From assembly GCF_000510645.1 (NCBI RefSeq), contig NZ_KI783301.1, forward strand, positions 1,308,705-1,372,704: a DNA stretch of 64,000 nt, read 5' to 3'. Shown here in pieces: positions 8,150 to 17,356 of the stretch. Source of the stretch: Thermicanus aegyptius DSM 12793 (GTDB taxonomy: Bacteria > Bacillota > Bacilli > Thermicanales > Thermicanaceae). Position numbers and translations under genes: made by a program. The notes under the pieces are model-generated. The model was given only the letters and a program-made list of their open reading frames with translations. It was not told the DNA's origin and did not search any database. Numbering within the stretch: the stretch's first letter is position 1; every line of letters begins with the position of its first letter.

Positions 8150-8314
8150 TGCGCGGATGAGAGCAGAGGGAGAGAGCGCAGGTGGCGCCGCCGAAGAAGA
8201 AAGCCACGTTGGTGAAACTTTCAGGCAAAAGGATCTTTGCTTGACGCATCTCTGGAGAGTGCTTCCGCAGGAAGCCACCAAAGGAGGAACTCCGATAGGG
8301 AGGATACTCTCAGG
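8150..8314 (+). promoter_or_regulatory. Tandem glycine riboswitch
   Basis: Two glycine aptamers in a row before gcvT. The first contains GGAGAGAGCGCAGG, GCGCCGCCGAAGAAG and the end CAGGCAAAAGGAT (about 8233-8245). The second runs from CTCTGGAGAG (8250) to CTCTCAGGTAAAGGGACAG (8307-8325). The paired CAGGCAAAAGGA/CAGGTAAAGGGA signatures and spacing are those of the gcvT RNA class. In B. subtilis glycine binding turns the gcv operon on by preventing termination. Confidence 0.93.
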
Positions 8315-8315
8315 T

Positions 8316-8355
8316 AAAGGGACAGGGGACAGGATGCTCCTTCTGTCCCTTTTGA
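8316..8355 (+). terminator. Expression-platform terminator of the glycine riboswitch
   Basis: AAAGGGACAG (8316-8325) pairs with CTGTCCCTTTT (8344-8353). The 5' arm overlaps the last conserved bases of the second aptamer, so aptamer folding with glycine and terminator formation exclude each other. Confidence 0.85.
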
Positions 8356-8380
8356 TTTGGGCAAAAATGGAGGTGTTGAG

Positions 8381-9484
8381 ATGGGAAGCTTAAAGAGGAC
8401 TCCCCTTTATCCCCTTTACGGGAAGTACGGTGCTAAAACGATTGAGTTCGGCGGATGGGAAATGCCTGTCCAATTCACATCCATCTTGGCAGAACATGAA
8501 GCGGTCAGGAAAAGGGCCGGTCTGTTCGATATTTCCCACATGGGAGAGATTCGGGTGAGCGGTCCTGATGCCCTCTCCTTGATCCAACTCTTGATTACCA
8601 ACGATGCATCCCGGATGAAGATCGGACAAGCGATCTACAGCCCCATGTGCTATCCGGACGGGGGAACGGTGGATGATCTTCTGGTCTATCGACTTGATGC
8701 GGAAGAGTACCTGCTCATCGTAAATGCAGCCAATATTGAGAAAGATCTGGAATGGATCCGCCGCCATTTTGACGGAGAGGGAGAGATTGAGAATCTCTCC
8801 GATGCGATGGCCCTCCTCGCCTTGCAGGGTCCTTTGGCCCCGTCGTTGCTGAGCCGTCTGACGGGAGAAGATCTGAACGAGATTCGCCCCTTTTCTTTTA
8901 AGCAAGGAGTAATGCTGGACGGAATACGTGTTCTTTTATCCAGGACGGGGTATACCGGAGAAGATGGATTTGAAATGTACGTTTCACCGGAAGAGGCTCT
9001 TTCCTTATGGGAAACCATTCTCGAGGTAGGAAAGGAGGAAGGCGTTCTCCCGTGTGGATTGGGAGCCCGCGATACCCTCCGTCTTGAGGCGAAACTCCCC
9101 CTTTACGGGCAAGAGTTAAGTCCGGAGATTACCCCTCTGGAAGCAGGGTTAAATCCGTGGGTAAAATTAGAGAAACCGGTTGATTTTATCGGAAAAGAGG
9201 CGCTCCGGGAACAGAAGGAAAACGGCCTTCCACGCAGGTTGGTGGGGATAGAGATGATCGATCGGGGAATCCCCCGGCATGGGTATCCCGTTTTTCTTGG
9301 CGAAGAGGAGGTGGGTGTCGTTACCAGCGGAACCCATTCCCCCACGCTGGAGAAAAGTATCGCTCTTGCTCTGGTAAAACGGGGGGGGACGGAGATCGGC
9401 CAAGAACTTGCCGTGGAGATTCGAGGGAAAAAATTGAAAGCAAAGGTGGTAAAAACCCCCTTTTACAAACGAAAACCGGAATAG
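8381..9484 (+). CDS. gcvT: Glycine cleavage system T protein (aminomethyltransferase)
   Basis: Transfers the methylene unit from the aminomethyl group carried on lipoyl-H protein to tetrahydrofolate, releasing ammonia and giving 5,10-methylene-THF. The protein has 367 residues, the family length. Motifs: [49 protein letters not shown] and [25 protein letters not shown] before ATG 8381 supports the start. First gene of the riboswitch-controlled operon gcvT-gcvPA-gcvPB. The H protein gene is not in the window. The methylene-THF made here is the substrate of FolD (49.8 kb). Confidence 0.97.
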   Translation: MGSLKRTPLYPLYGKYGAKTIEFGGWEMPVQFTSILAEHEAVRKRAGLFDISHMGEIRVSGPDALSLIQLLITNDASRMKIGQAIYSPMCYPDGGTVDDLLVYRLDAEEYLLIVNAANIEKDLEWIRRHFDGEGEIENLSDAMALLALQGPLAPSLLSRLTGEDLNEIRPFSFKQGVMLDGIRVLLSRTGYTGEDGFEMYVSPEEALSLWETILEVGKEEGVLPCGLGARDTLRLEAKLPLYGQELSPEITPLEAGLNPWVKLEKPVDFIGKEALREQKENGLPRRLVGIEMIDRGIPRHGYPVFLGEEEVGVVTSGTHSPTLEKSIALALVKRGGTEIGQELAVEIRGKKLKAKVVKTPFYKRKPE

Positions 9485-9548
9485 ATGAGAACGTTTTATG
9501 GGAATGTGGAGAAGTTGACACGTTATGAATGGCAAAGGAGGAAAAGAG

Positions 9549-10895
9549 ATGGTGCATCGTTATTTCCCCCAAACAGAGGAAGATCGAAAGGAGATGCTTT
9601 CTTTTCTGGGGGTGGAATCGGTGGAAGAGCTTTTTCAAGATATCCCGGAAGCGGTTCGCCTGAAGAGGACCCTTAAGGTCGGCGAGGGGCTTTCGGAGGG
9701 GGAACTTATGAGACACATGCGGAATCTGGCCGGCAAGAACACGGATCTGACCCAACTGGTTAGCTTCTTGGGGGCCGGTGTCTATGAACACTACATCCCC
9801 AGTGTCGTCTCCCATCTTCTTTCCCGTTCGGAATTTTATACGGCCTATACTCCTTACCAACCGGAGATCAGCCAAGGTGAACTGCAGGCGATGTTTGAAT
9901 TTCAAACGATGGTGTGCGAGATCACCGGAATGGAAGTTGCCAATTCTTCCATGTACGATGGAGCGACCGCACTGGCGGAGGCGGCCATGATGGCGGCCGG
10001 TGACAAAAAAAGGAAAAAAGTAATCATTAGCCGGGCCGTCCATCCTGAGGCGAGGGAGGTTCTCACCGCCTATGCCCATGGTCAAGGAATCCAGGTTGAG
10101 GAGGTGGCTTTCGAGGAAGGCCTTACCTCTTTAGAGGACTTAGAACGGAAGATGGATGAAACGGTGGCCGCCTTCATCGTTCAATACCCCAACTTCTTTG
10201 GCGCCGTCGAGGATCTCTCTTCCTTGGGAGAAGTGGTTCACAGGAAAAAAGGGGTTTTTATCGTTAGCGCCAATCCCGTCTCATTGGGGCTTCTCACACC
10301 TCCCGGGAGAATGGGAGCAGATGTGGTCGTAGGGGATATGCAGCCGTTGGGAATTCCTCCCCAATTTGGAGGCCCACACTGCGGCTATTTCGCGGTAACT
10401 TCCACATATATGCGGAAGATTCCAGGCAGGATTGTGGGAGAAACAAAGGATGAGAAAGGCCGGAGAGGTTTTGTTCTCACCCTTCAGGCGAGGGAGCAAC
10501 ACATCCGCAGAGAAAAAGCCACCTCCAACATCTGTTCCAATCAAGCTTTAAATGCGGTGGCTGCGGCCATCACCATGGCCGCTTTGGGCAGGAAAGGGTA
10601 TGCGGAATTGGCCCGCCTCAACTTCCAGAAAGCCCATTATGCGGAACATCTTATCTCAGCCCTTCCCGGTTACGAAAATCCGTTTAAAGCTCCCTTTTTT
10701 AACGAGTTCGTCGTAAAGACTCCGATCCCGGTACGGGAAATTCAGGAAAGATTGCTTCGCCATGGGATCCTGGCCGGATATGATTTGGGCAAGAAATATC
10801 CGGAACTGGAAAATCATCTTCTCATCGCCGTAACCGATCTTAGGACAAAAGAGGAAGTGGACCGCTTTGTCCGGTTATTGGAGGGATTACAATGA
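9549..10895 (+). CDS. gcvPA: Glycine dehydrogenase (decarboxylating) subunit 1
   Basis: N-terminal half of the P protein, split into two genes as in most Firmicutes. It forms the heterotetramer with GcvPB that decarboxylates glycine and loads the aminomethyl group onto lipoyl-H. It is 448 residues. Motifs: [52 protein letters not shown] and [13 protein letters not shown]; this subunit has no PLP lysine, which is normal. An earlier in-frame ATG at 9525 exists, but AAAGGAGG (9534-9541) points to ATG 9549. Its stop overlaps the gcvPB start (ATGA). Confidence 0.97.
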   Translation: MVHRYFPQTEEDRKEMLSFLGVESVEELFQDIPEAVRLKRTLKVGEGLSEGELMRHMRNLAGKNTDLTQLVSFLGAGVYEHYIPSVVSHLLSRSEFYTAYTPYQPEISQGELQAMFEFQTMVCEITGMEVANSSMYDGATALAEAAMMAAGDKKRKKVIISRAVHPEAREVLTAYAHGQGIQVEEVAFEEGLTSLEDLERKMDETVAAFIVQYPNFFGAVEDLSSLGEVVHRKKGVFIVSANPVSLGLLTPPGRMGADVVVGDMQPLGIPPQFGGPHCGYFAVTSTYMRKIPGRIVGETKDEKGRRGFVLTLQAREQHIRREKATSNICSNQALNAVAAAITMAALGRKGYAELARLNFQKAHYAEHLISALPGYENPFKAPFFNEFVVKTPIPVREIQERLLRHGILAGYDLGKKYPELENHLLIAVTDLRTKEEVDRFVRLLEGLQ

Positions 10896-12349
10896 ACGAT
10901 CAACCGCTGATCTTTGAAATTTCTAAACCTGGTCGCATCGCCTACAGCCTTCCCCAAGGAGAGATGGGGGGATTTGATCCGGAGGATCTCTTGCCGGCAG
11001 GCTTTCTCCGTGATGAGGAGGCCCGGTTGCCTGAAGTGTCGGAGCTGGATCTGGTTCGGCATTATACCGCGTTGTCCCGGCGAAACCATGGGGTTGATTC
11101 CGGTTTTTATCCCTTAGGATCCTGCACCATGAAATATAACCCGAAAATCAACGAAGACGTGGCTCGCCTTCCAGGGTTTCTTCATCTACATCCTTATCAA
11201 CCTGAAGAACAGATTCAAGGGGCATTAGAACTCCTGTATCATCTGCAGCAAGATTTAGCGGAGGTTACCGGGATGGATGCGGTAACGCTCCAACCGGCGG
11301 CGGGCGCTCATGGTGAATGGACCGGCCTCATGATTATACGGGCTTATCATGAACAGAGGGGGGAAAAAGGAAGGAAGAAAGTACTTATTCCGGATTCCGC
11401 CCATGGGACGAACCCGGCGAGTGCATCGGTTGCGGGTTTTGAAACGGTAACCATTCCTTCGAATGGAAAGGGTTTGGTCGATATTGAAGCCTTGCGAAAA
11501 GCGGCAGGTCCGGATACGGCGGCCTTCATGTTAACCAATCCCAACACTCTGGGCCTATTCGAGGAGGAGATCCTCACCATTGCGGAGATCGTTCATGAAG
11601 CCGGAGGACTTCTCTATTATGACGGAGCCAACGCGAATGCGATTTTGGGAATAGCCCGCCCTGGAGACATGGGATTTGATGTTGTTCACTTAAATCTGCA
11701 TAAAACGTTCTCCACCCCCCATGGAGGAGGCGGCCCCGGTGCCGGTCCCGTAGGAGTGAAGGGATTCCTGTCCTCTTTCTTACCTCTTCCTGTAATCGAG
11801 AAAGTGGGGGAGAGATACCGTTTTCGCGAAGAGGGAGAGAACTCCATCGGCAGGGTGAAAGGGTTTTATGGAAACTTCGGCATTTTGGTTCGCGCTTATG
11901 CATATATCCGCAGCTTAGGGGGAGACGGCTTAAAGAGCATCGCCGAAAATGCGGTTTTAAATGCCAATTATCTGATGAAGAAATTGGAGACCTCATTTGA
12001 GCTCCCATTTCCCGGTTTATGTAAGCATGAATTTGTCCTTTCCGGGAAAAGGCAAAAGAAATTGGGGGTGCGAACCCTGGATATGGCAAAACGACTTCTC
12101 GATTTCGGCTATCATCCTCCTACGATCTACTTCCCTCTCATCGTAGAAGAGGCGATGATGATAGAACCGACCGAATCGGAGAGCAAAGAGACCTTAGACC
12201 GATTTGCCGAGGTGATGATTCAGATCGCGAAAGAAGCGGAGGAAACCCCGGAGGTGGTGCAGGAAGCTCCTCACCATACGGTGGTAGGCCGCCTCGATGA
12301 GGTCACTGCGGCCCGGCATCCGGTCCTGCGGTATAGAGGGGAAAAGTAG
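10892..12349 (+). CDS. gcvPB: Glycine dehydrogenase (decarboxylating) subunit 2
   Basis: PLP-bearing half of the P protein (485 aa). The cofactor lysine is K271 in [18 protein letters not shown]. Other family segments: [45 protein letters not shown] and the C-terminal [15 protein letters not shown]-like end (here [17 protein letters not shown]). Start ATG overlaps the stop of gcvPA by four bases, which ensures equal amounts of both subunits. It ends the operon; no strong terminator was found before the antiporter leader. Confidence 0.97.
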   Translation: MNDQPLIFEISKPGRIAYSLPQGEMGGFDPEDLLPAGFLRDEEARLPEVSELDLVRHYTALSRRNHGVDSGFYPLGSCTMKYNPKINEDVARLPGFLHLHPYQPEEQIQGALELLYHLQQDLAEVTGMDAVTLQPAAGAHGEWTGLMIIRAYHEQRGEKGRKKVLIPDSAHGTNPASASVAGFETVTIPSNGKGLVDIEALRKAAGPDTAAFMLTNPNTLGLFEEEILTIAEIVHEAGGLLYYDGANANAILGIARPGDMGFDVVHLNLHKTFSTPHGGGGPGAGPVGVKGFLSSFLPLPVIEKVGERYRFREEGENSIGRVKGFYGNFGILVRAYAYIRSLGGDGLKSIAENAVLNANYLMKKLETSFELPFPGLCKHEFVLSGKRQKKLGVRTLDMAKRLLDFGYHPPTIYFPLIVEEAMMIEPTESESKETLDRFAEVMIQIAKEAEETPEVVQEAPHHTVVGRLDEVTAARHPVLRYRGEK

Positions 12350-12371
12350 GAGAGTCGAACTAACATAAACT

Positions 12372-12432
12372 GGGAAACCTCCTTGTTCATAAAAGCGTAA
12401 AGAAGGGAGATTCTTTTACAGAGGAGGTTCCC
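12372..12432 (+). promoter_or_regulatory. Hairpin that traps the antiporter ribosome binding site
   Basis: GGGAAACCTCCT (12372-12383) can pair with AGGAGGTTCCC (12422-12432), 11 base pairs with one bulged A. The 3' arm contains the ribosome binding site GAGGAGG and ends right before the ATG. The loop holds a second hairpin (TAAAGAA, GGGAGA, TTCTTTA). No known riboswitch class was recognised. Confidence 0.6.
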
Positions 12433-13596
12433 ATGTTTATTGCAGAAATTGCGCTCATCTTAATGGCTTCAAAACTTTTTGGAGACCTGAGTGTTCGGTT
12501 GGGACAACCGGCGGTTCTCGGAAAATTATTGGTCGGCATTCTCTTAGGTCCCTCACTTTTAGGATGGGTCAAAGACAATGAATTTCTCACGGAGATCAGC
12601 GAGATCGGGGTTCTACTCCTCATGTTTATAGCCGGATTGGAGACCGATTTGGCGCTTCTTAAGAAGACGGGGTTCGCTTCGGTTTCGGTGGGAACGCTGG
12701 GGATTCTTTTGCCCTTAGGGCTCGGTTACGCGGTGGGCATTTATTTAGGACTTGATCCTTTTCAATCCCTTTTTCTCGGGCTTCTCCTGTCTGCCACCAG
12801 TGTAAGCATCTCCGTACAGTCTTTAAAAGAAATGAATCGATTGAAAACGAGGGAAGGATCGGTCATTCTGGGAGCGGCAGTGATCGATGACATCCTGGTC
12901 ATGATCACACTTGCCGTCATGATGAGCTTGACACAGAGCGGAGTGAGTTTGGGGAGTGTGATTCTTCATCAAAGCTTCTTCTTTCTGTTTGCTATCCTCC
13001 TTGCTCTCTTTTTCGTCCCCCATCTTCTTCGGTATTTCGCCCCTCTGAGGGTGACGGAATCGGTCATTACGGCGGGGCTCGTGATTGCCTTTTTCTATGC
13101 GGCCATGGCGGAGTTTTTTGGCGTCTCCGATGTCATTGGCGCCTATCTTGCCGGAATTGCCGTTAGTTTGACCGATTACAAACAGGAGGTTTTCGAGAAG
13201 GTGGAGACGATTGGGTACGCCTTTTTTGTCCCTGTCTTTTTTACCTCCATCGGAATCTCGGTCAATTTTACTCAGGTAGGAAATCAAATGATCTTTCTTC
13301 TTTTTCTCACGTTGATAGCTGTTGCTACCAAATGGATCGGTGCTGGACTTGGGGCGAGGCTTTCCGGTTTTGGGTTGAAGAGCTCGGCAGGGATTGGGGC
13401 AGGGATGATTTCCAGAGGAGAGGTTGCCCTCATATTGGCTTCAATCGGTTTGGAGAAGAGTCTTTTGCCTCCTTCTTATTTTTCGGTGATCGTGGTGATG
13501 GTCCTTTTGACAACGTTGGCTACACCTCCCCTGATGAAACTGTTCTTTCAGAGAAAAGAGCCTTTGCCACCGCTCGGAACGGATGAGCAGCCCTGA
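12433..13596 (+). CDS. CPA2-family cation/proton antiporter
   Basis: Integral membrane antiporter (387 aa) of the KefB/Na+(K+)/H+ exchanger family, about 12-13 hydrophobic segments. Family marks: AVLGKLLVGILLGPSLLGW near the N-terminus, EIGVLLLMFIAGLETDL, the ion-binding GAAVIDDILVMI (D-D pair in the fifth to sixth span) and SRGEVALILASIG near the end. There is no cytosolic TrkA-N domain after the membrane part, so it is the short form. Which cation it carries cannot be read from the sequence. Its translation may be controlled by the hairpin directly upstream. Confidence 0.85.
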   Translation: MFIAEIALILMASKLFGDLSVRLGQPAVLGKLLVGILLGPSLLGWVKDNEFLTEISEIGVLLLMFIAGLETDLALLKKTGFASVSVGTLGILLPLGLGYAVGIYLGLDPFQSLFLGLLLSATSVSISVQSLKEMNRLKTREGSVILGAAVIDDILVMITLAVMMSLTQSGVSLGSVILHQSFFFLFAILLALFFVPHLLRYFAPLRVTESVITAGLVIAFFYAAMAEFFGVSDVIGAYLAGIAVSLTDYKQEVFEKVETIGYAFFVPVFFTSIGISVNFTQVGNQMIFLLFLTLIAVATKWIGAGLGARLSGFGLKSSAGIGAGMISRGEVALILASIGLEKSLLPPSYFSVIVVMVLLTTLATPPLMKLFFQRKEPLPPLGTDEQP

Positions 13597-13612
13597 TCTT
13601 GGGGGTGGGCAT

Positions 13613-13658
13613 CTACCATGAGGGAGGTTCCTTCATGGTAGTTCTCATGTTCTTTTTG
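13613..13658 (+). terminator. Terminator after the antiporter
   Basis: CTACCATGA (13613-13621) pairs with TCATGGTAG (13633-13641) around a GC-containing loop; a broken U-rich tract ending TTCTTTTT follows. Confidence 0.65.
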
Positions 13659-13701
13659 TGTTACATTTATAAACAAGGTAAAAAAAGAGGATGATGTAAC
13701 A

Positions 13702-13959
13702 ATGGCTTCGGAACGGGAATACAGGATTGTCATTGAATTTTGCGTCTGGTGTGACTATTCACCGGAAGCCCTCTCGTTATCTCAATTCCTTCTTAACTAT
13801 TTTGGGACAGAGATTAAAGAATTGCTCCTGATCCCCACAAAGGGAGGAAAATTTGAAGTGACGGTAAATGGCCGTCTCCTTCACTCAAAGCTGGATACAG
13901 GGGAGTTTCCCGATACAGATCGGCTGCTTCGTACCATGAATGAGATGGAAACGCTGTAA
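13702..13959 (+). CDS. SelT/SelW/SelH-like (Rdx family) protein
   Basis: An 85-residue thioredoxin-fold protein of the Rdx family. The redox motif is CVWC at residues 14-17, in the usual place after the first beta strand (REYRIVIEFCVWCDY); bacterial members have Cys in place of the selenocysteine of animal SelW. The later segment FEVTVNGRLLHSKLDTGEFPD is the family's second conserved block, with the sulfate- or thiol-binding turn. Physiological partner unknown. GAGGATGATGTAAC precedes the ATG. It lies just before azlC with a 16-base gap and may share its transcript. Confidence 0.82.
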   Translation: MASEREYRIVIEFCVWCDYSPEALSLSQFLLNYFGTEIKELLLIPTKGGKFEVTVNGRLLHSKLDTGEFPDTDRLLRTMNEMETL

Positions 13960-13975
13960 AGATGGGGGGAGAGTT

Positions 13976-14743
13976 TTGCGAACAGAGATCGAACAGAAAA
14001 AAATTGAGCCGATCACCGTAGGTTCCGAGTGGCTAAACGGAATGAGGGTTAGCCTTCCCGTTGCCTTGGGTTACATTCCCATTGCCGTCGCGTTTGGTTT
14101 ATTGGCCAAAGGGAACGGGATTCCCTTTACCATTACCGCCCTTCTTTCTCTCCTTGTTTTTGCGGGAGCAAGCCAGTTTGTAGCGGTCCAGATGGTGGCA
14201 AGTGGAGCGGTTTGGGGAAACATCGTCCTCTTTACCTTTCTCCTCAATTTTCGTCATTTCTTGATGTCTGCCAGTCTCTCTACCCGCATTTCGGAAAAGA
14301 GTCTTTGGAGAAAGGCGTTGATCGCTTTTGGTGTGACCGACGAAACCTTTTCCCTCGCATCTTTTACACCCGGGCGACTCACCTTCCCGTTTATGTTGGG
14401 GTTAAATGGGATCGCCTATTCTTCCTGGGTTATAGGGACTCTCATCGGGTACGGAGCGGGGTCCTTTCTCCCCGATGAACTTCAAAGCAGCATGGGAATT
14501 GCCCTATACGCCATGTTTATTTCCCTTATTTTACCTGCGATGAAGGGCTCCCGTCTTATTTTTTTCACCGTCGTTGGGGCAGCAGTGGTTAATTCCCTCC
14601 TCACGCTGTTTATGCCGCAGGGGGTCTCCCTCATTCTCTCTACGCTTCTCTTTGCCACCATCGCGTCATTCATCGCTCCGGAAGAAGAGGTCCAAGGAGA
14701 GAAGAGAGGCTTTGACCGTATGGAGGGGGAAAGTAAGAAATGA
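13976..14743 (+). CDS. azlC: AzlC-family branched-chain amino acid exporter subunit
   Basis: Large subunit of the AzlCD exporter (about 255 aa, 7-8 membrane spans). Recognised by GMRVSLPVALGYIPIAVAFGLLA, FAGASQFVAV, LLNFRHFLMSASL and FGVTDETFSLA. AzlCD exports branched-chain amino acids and analogues such as 4-azaleucine. An upstream in-frame ATG (13940) lies in the preceding gene; a GGGGGGAGAG run directly before TTG 13976 makes this the likelier start. Its end overlaps azlD by four bases. Confidence 0.9.
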   Translation: MRTEIEQKKIEPITVGSEWLNGMRVSLPVALGYIPIAVAFGLLAKGNGIPFTITALLSLLVFAGASQFVAVQMVASGAVWGNIVLFTFLLNFRHFLMSASLSTRISEKSLWRKALIAFGVTDETFSLASFTPGRLTFPFMLGLNGIAYSSWVIGTLIGYGAGSFLPDELQSSMGIALYAMFISLILPAMKGSRLIFFTVVGAAVVNSLLTLFMPQGVSLILSTLLFATIASFIAPEEEVQGEKRGFDRMEGESKK

Positions 14744-15051
14744 TGAGCCTACGTGACTTAATCCTCATGGTTTTAGGAATGGCTCTCGTTACTTATCTCC
14801 CTAGGCTGCTTCCTTTTTTATTTCTCCAACGTCTCTTTATTCCCCCCCGTCTACGGCGTTTTTTTTCCTTCATCCCCTATGCGATGTTAGGGGCTCTCAT
14901 TGTTCCGGGGGTCTTCAGTTCGACAGGAGATCTGTCAAGCGCCATCGTTGGCTTTCTGGTAGCGGTTCTCCTCGTTTGGCTTAAACTCCATGTGGTGTTC
15001 GTCATAACCGGAGCCATCTTTGCTGTGTATCTCTTTCAATTGTTCTTTTAG
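14740..15051 (+). CDS. azlD: AzlD-family exporter subunit
   Basis: Small partner of AzlC (103 aa, four membrane spans). Family marks: GMALVTYLPRLLPFLFL and FFSFIPYAMLGALIVPGVFS. It starts inside the azlC stop (ATGA), so the subunits are coupled. No regulator gene (azlB/Lrp type) lies next to it. Confidence 0.9.
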   Translation: MMSLRDLILMVLGMALVTYLPRLLPFLFLQRLFIPPRLRRFFSFIPYAMLGALIVPGVFSSTGDLSSAIVGFLVAVLLVWLKLHVVFVITGAIFAVYLFQLFF

Positions 15052-15180
15052 GATCCTGAGTCAAATCTTCGGTATCCGAGTGAGTGAAACCTCTCCCGCC
15101 TTTGTTTCGCTTCGAGGAGGGAATCCTCCGGGCATTTCGAAAGAAAAGACATGGCGTTAGTAAAAAATAGGAGGGAAATG

Positions 15181-16017
15181 ATGGAAGAGATATGGCGTTT
15201 TATCGATACAGGCGCCCTGTCGCCTGCCCTCAACATGGCCGTCGATGAGGCCATTCTTCAAATTCATGGGGAAGGGAGGGTACCTCCCACCCTTCGATTT
15301 TATACGTGGAACCCGGCGACTTTATCCGTCGGATATTTTCAAAGAGCGGAGAAGGAGATTGATTTCAACCGACTTAAAGAAGAAGGGATCGGATTTGTCC
15401 GTCGTCCCACAGGGGGAAGAGCGGTCCTTCACGACAAGGAGCTGACCTACAGCATCGTGGTATCGGAGGGTTACCCCGGTATTCCCGCAACCGTCACGGA
15501 TTCGTACCGTTTTTTTAGTCTAGGTTTGATGGAGGGGTTTCGACAGCTCGGTCTTCCCGTGGAGATGGTGAAACTGGATTCGGAGTCGGAGAAAGGAAAA
15601 CAGGCTTCCCTCGGAACAGCCGCTTGTTTTGACTCGCCTTCATGGTATGAATTGGTGCTAGGGGAGCGGAAAATTGCAGGAAGTGCCCAGATGAGACAAC
15701 GGGGTGTGATCCTACAGCATGGTTCCATCCTGATTGATCTCGATGCGGACCTCCTCTTTTCCTTGTTCCGTTTTCCCTCTGAGGAGGTGCGGCAAAGGGG
15801 AAAACGGCTTTTTCTCAAACGGGCGGTGGCCATTAACGAAGAAAGGATGCATTCCCCCGCCACCTTGGAAGAGGTAAAAGGAGCCTTTGCGGAAGGATTC
15901 CGGAAAGGATTGGGCATCCGGCTTATCGAGGGGGAGTTAACGAAAGAAGAATGGATCCTGGCGGAGAGGTTGGCCCGGGAGAAATACGGGACAGATGCGT
16001 GGAACCTCAGGAGATAA
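15181..16017 (+). CDS. lipM: Octanoyl-[GcvH]:protein transferase LipM
   Basis: Moves the octanoyl group from acyl carrier protein to the lysine of GcvH, the first step of lipoate synthesis in Bacilli. The protein has 278 residues, as in B. subtilis. Features: N-terminal FIDTGALSPALNMAVDEAIL, FYTWNPATLSVGYFQ, RRPTGGRAVLHDKELTYS and the LipM-type active cysteine in GTAACFDSPSWYEL, then GERKIAGSAQMRQRGVILQHGSI. TAGGAGGG six bases before ATG 15181 decides the start. Function ties to the gcv operon upstream, whose H protein is the acceptor. Confidence 0.93.
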   Translation: MEEIWRFIDTGALSPALNMAVDEAILQIHGEGRVPPTLRFYTWNPATLSVGYFQRAEKEIDFNRLKEEGIGFVRRPTGGRAVLHDKELTYSIVVSEGYPGIPATVTDSYRFFSLGLMEGFRQLGLPVEMVKLDSESEKGKQASLGTAACFDSPSWYELVLGERKIAGSAQMRQRGVILQHGSILIDLDADLLFSLFRFPSEEVRQRGKRLFLKRAVAINEERMHSPATLEEVKGAFAEGFRKGLGIRLIEGELTKEEWILAERLAREKYGTDAWNLRR

Positions 16018-16036
16018 TGGGCACATACCGTCGATT

Positions 16037-17173
16037 TTACGGTTTTAGAACCACCTTAATACAGCCGTCGGATTTTGTATCAAACACTTCATAGCCGTGT
16101 TGAGCCTCCTCAAGGGGCAAACGGTGGGTGATGATGTCGGTGGGGTCGATCCGTTCCTCTACGATCATCCGGTAAATTTCGGGCATGTAATGGATGACCG
16201 GGGCTTGTCCCATTTTAAGGGTAATATTCCGGCTGAATAAATCGCCGAGGGGAAAGGCGTTATACCGCATGCCGTAAACCCCCACCAATTGGATCGTCCC
16301 ACCTTTTCTGACGGCTTGGCTTGCGATTTCGATCGCCCCTAAAGAGCCTCCTTGCAATTTCAAGGCGGTTTCCACCAATTCAACAAAGGTCATTTTTCCG
16401 TCCATCCCCACACAATCGATTACAACGTCGGCCCCGCCATGGGTGATTTCCTTTAAATAGCCACCGATGTTTTCCTCTTTTTCAAAATTAATGGTTTCGA
16501 CATGATTGGTTCGTTCCGCGTGCGCCAAGCGGTAGTCGATATAATCAACGGTAATGACCCGTTCCGCCCCTCTCAGCCAAGCAAATTTTTGGGTGAGCAA
16601 ACCGACGGGCCCGCTTCCGAGTACGACCACGCTGTCCCCTTCCTTAACGCCCGAAGCATCCACTCCCCAGTAGGCAGTGGGGAGAATGTCGGAGAGGAAC
16701 AGAAGTTTTTCATCTTCCAATTCGCAATCCTCGGGAACCCGGAAGGGAGTAAAATTGCCGAACGGGACCCTCAACATTTCCGCCTGTCCGCCTGCGTATC
16801 CTCCAAACGTCTCCGAATATCCGAAATAACCGCCTGTCTCTCCATGGGGATTGGATCGGTCGCATTGGCTCTCGAGATGATTCCTGCAGTAAAAACATTC
16901 TCCGCAAGCCACATTGAAGGGAACGATAACCCGGTCTCCTTTTTTTAAACGGGTTACCTCAGACCCTGTCTCCTCTACGATGCCCATCGGTTCGTGGCCG
17001 ATGATGTAACCTTCCGGGAGGTTCGGAACCATCCCATGGATGAGGTGAAGATCGGATCCGCAAATGGCGGTGCTTGTAATGCGGACAAGGACATCGTCTT
17101 CTTTTTCCAGTTTTGGATCATTTACTTCCTTCACTTTCACATCTTTAATGCCTTGATAGGTGACTGCCTTCAT
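16037..17173 (-). CDS. Zinc-dependent alcohol dehydrogenase (glutathione-independent formaldehyde dehydrogenase-like)
   Basis: Medium-chain dehydrogenase/reductase, 378 residues. Catalytic zinc ligands C38 (in CGSDLH) and H60-E61 (GHE) are present; structural zinc ligands C90, C93, C96, C104. The Rossmann motif is VVLGSGPVGLL. The inserted loop NPHGETGGYFGYSETFGGYAGGQAE and the long 290-region insert resemble the PDH/formaldehyde dehydrogenase subgroup that acts without glutathione. The real substrate is unknown. It lies convergent with lipM, with only 19 bases between, and transcribes alone after a 180-base gap from dat. Confidence 0.9.
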   Translation of the reverse strand: MKAVTYQGIKDVKVKEVNDPKLEKEDDVLVRITSTAICGSDLHLIHGMVPNLPEGYIIGHEPMGIVEETGSEVTRLKKGDRVIVPFNVACGECFYCRNHLESQCDRSNPHGETGGYFGYSETFGGYAGGQAEMLRVPFGNFTPFRVPEDCELEDEKLLFLSDILPTAYWGVDASGVKEGDSVVVLGSGPVGLLTQKFAWLRGAERVITVDYIDYRLAHAERTNHVETINFEKEENIGGYLKEITHGGADVVIDCVGMDGKMTFVELVETALKLQGGSLGAIEIASQAVRKGGTIQLVGVYGMRYNAFPLGDLFSRNITLKMGQAPVIHYMPEIYRMIVEERIDPTDIITHRLPLEEAQHGYEVFDTKSDGCIKVVLKP

Positions 17174-17261
17174 CGTTTTCTCTCTCCTCCTTATACAACG
17201 GATGTACGATCGTCCTTGAGACAGATCTTATTCTTCCCCGATGCTTTGGTTCCATCCAGGA

Positions 17262-17320
17262 GATAAAAGAGGAAGGCTCCCTTTACCCCTGCTCAAACCA
17301 AAGCAGGGTAGGAGCCTTCC
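17262..17320 (-). terminator. Terminator of dat
   Basis: GGAAGGCTCC (17271-17280) and GGAGCCTTCC (17311-17320) pair perfectly, with an inner CCCTGCT/AGCAGGG stem. On the minus strand it is followed by TCTTTTATCT. Confidence 0.85.
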
Positions 17321-17356
17321 CAAACGATTCGGTTAAACATGGGTTGAATCGGTCCG

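Noticed and set aside
12823-13287. Minus-strand frame of 154 codons in the antiporter gene
   Set aside because: Fully antisense to a clear membrane protein; low-complexity composition typical of the reverse of hydrophobic codons.
15052-15180. Possible T-box or other leader before lipM
   Set aside because: No T-box sequence, specifier loop or terminator pair could be made out; only short imperfect repeats.
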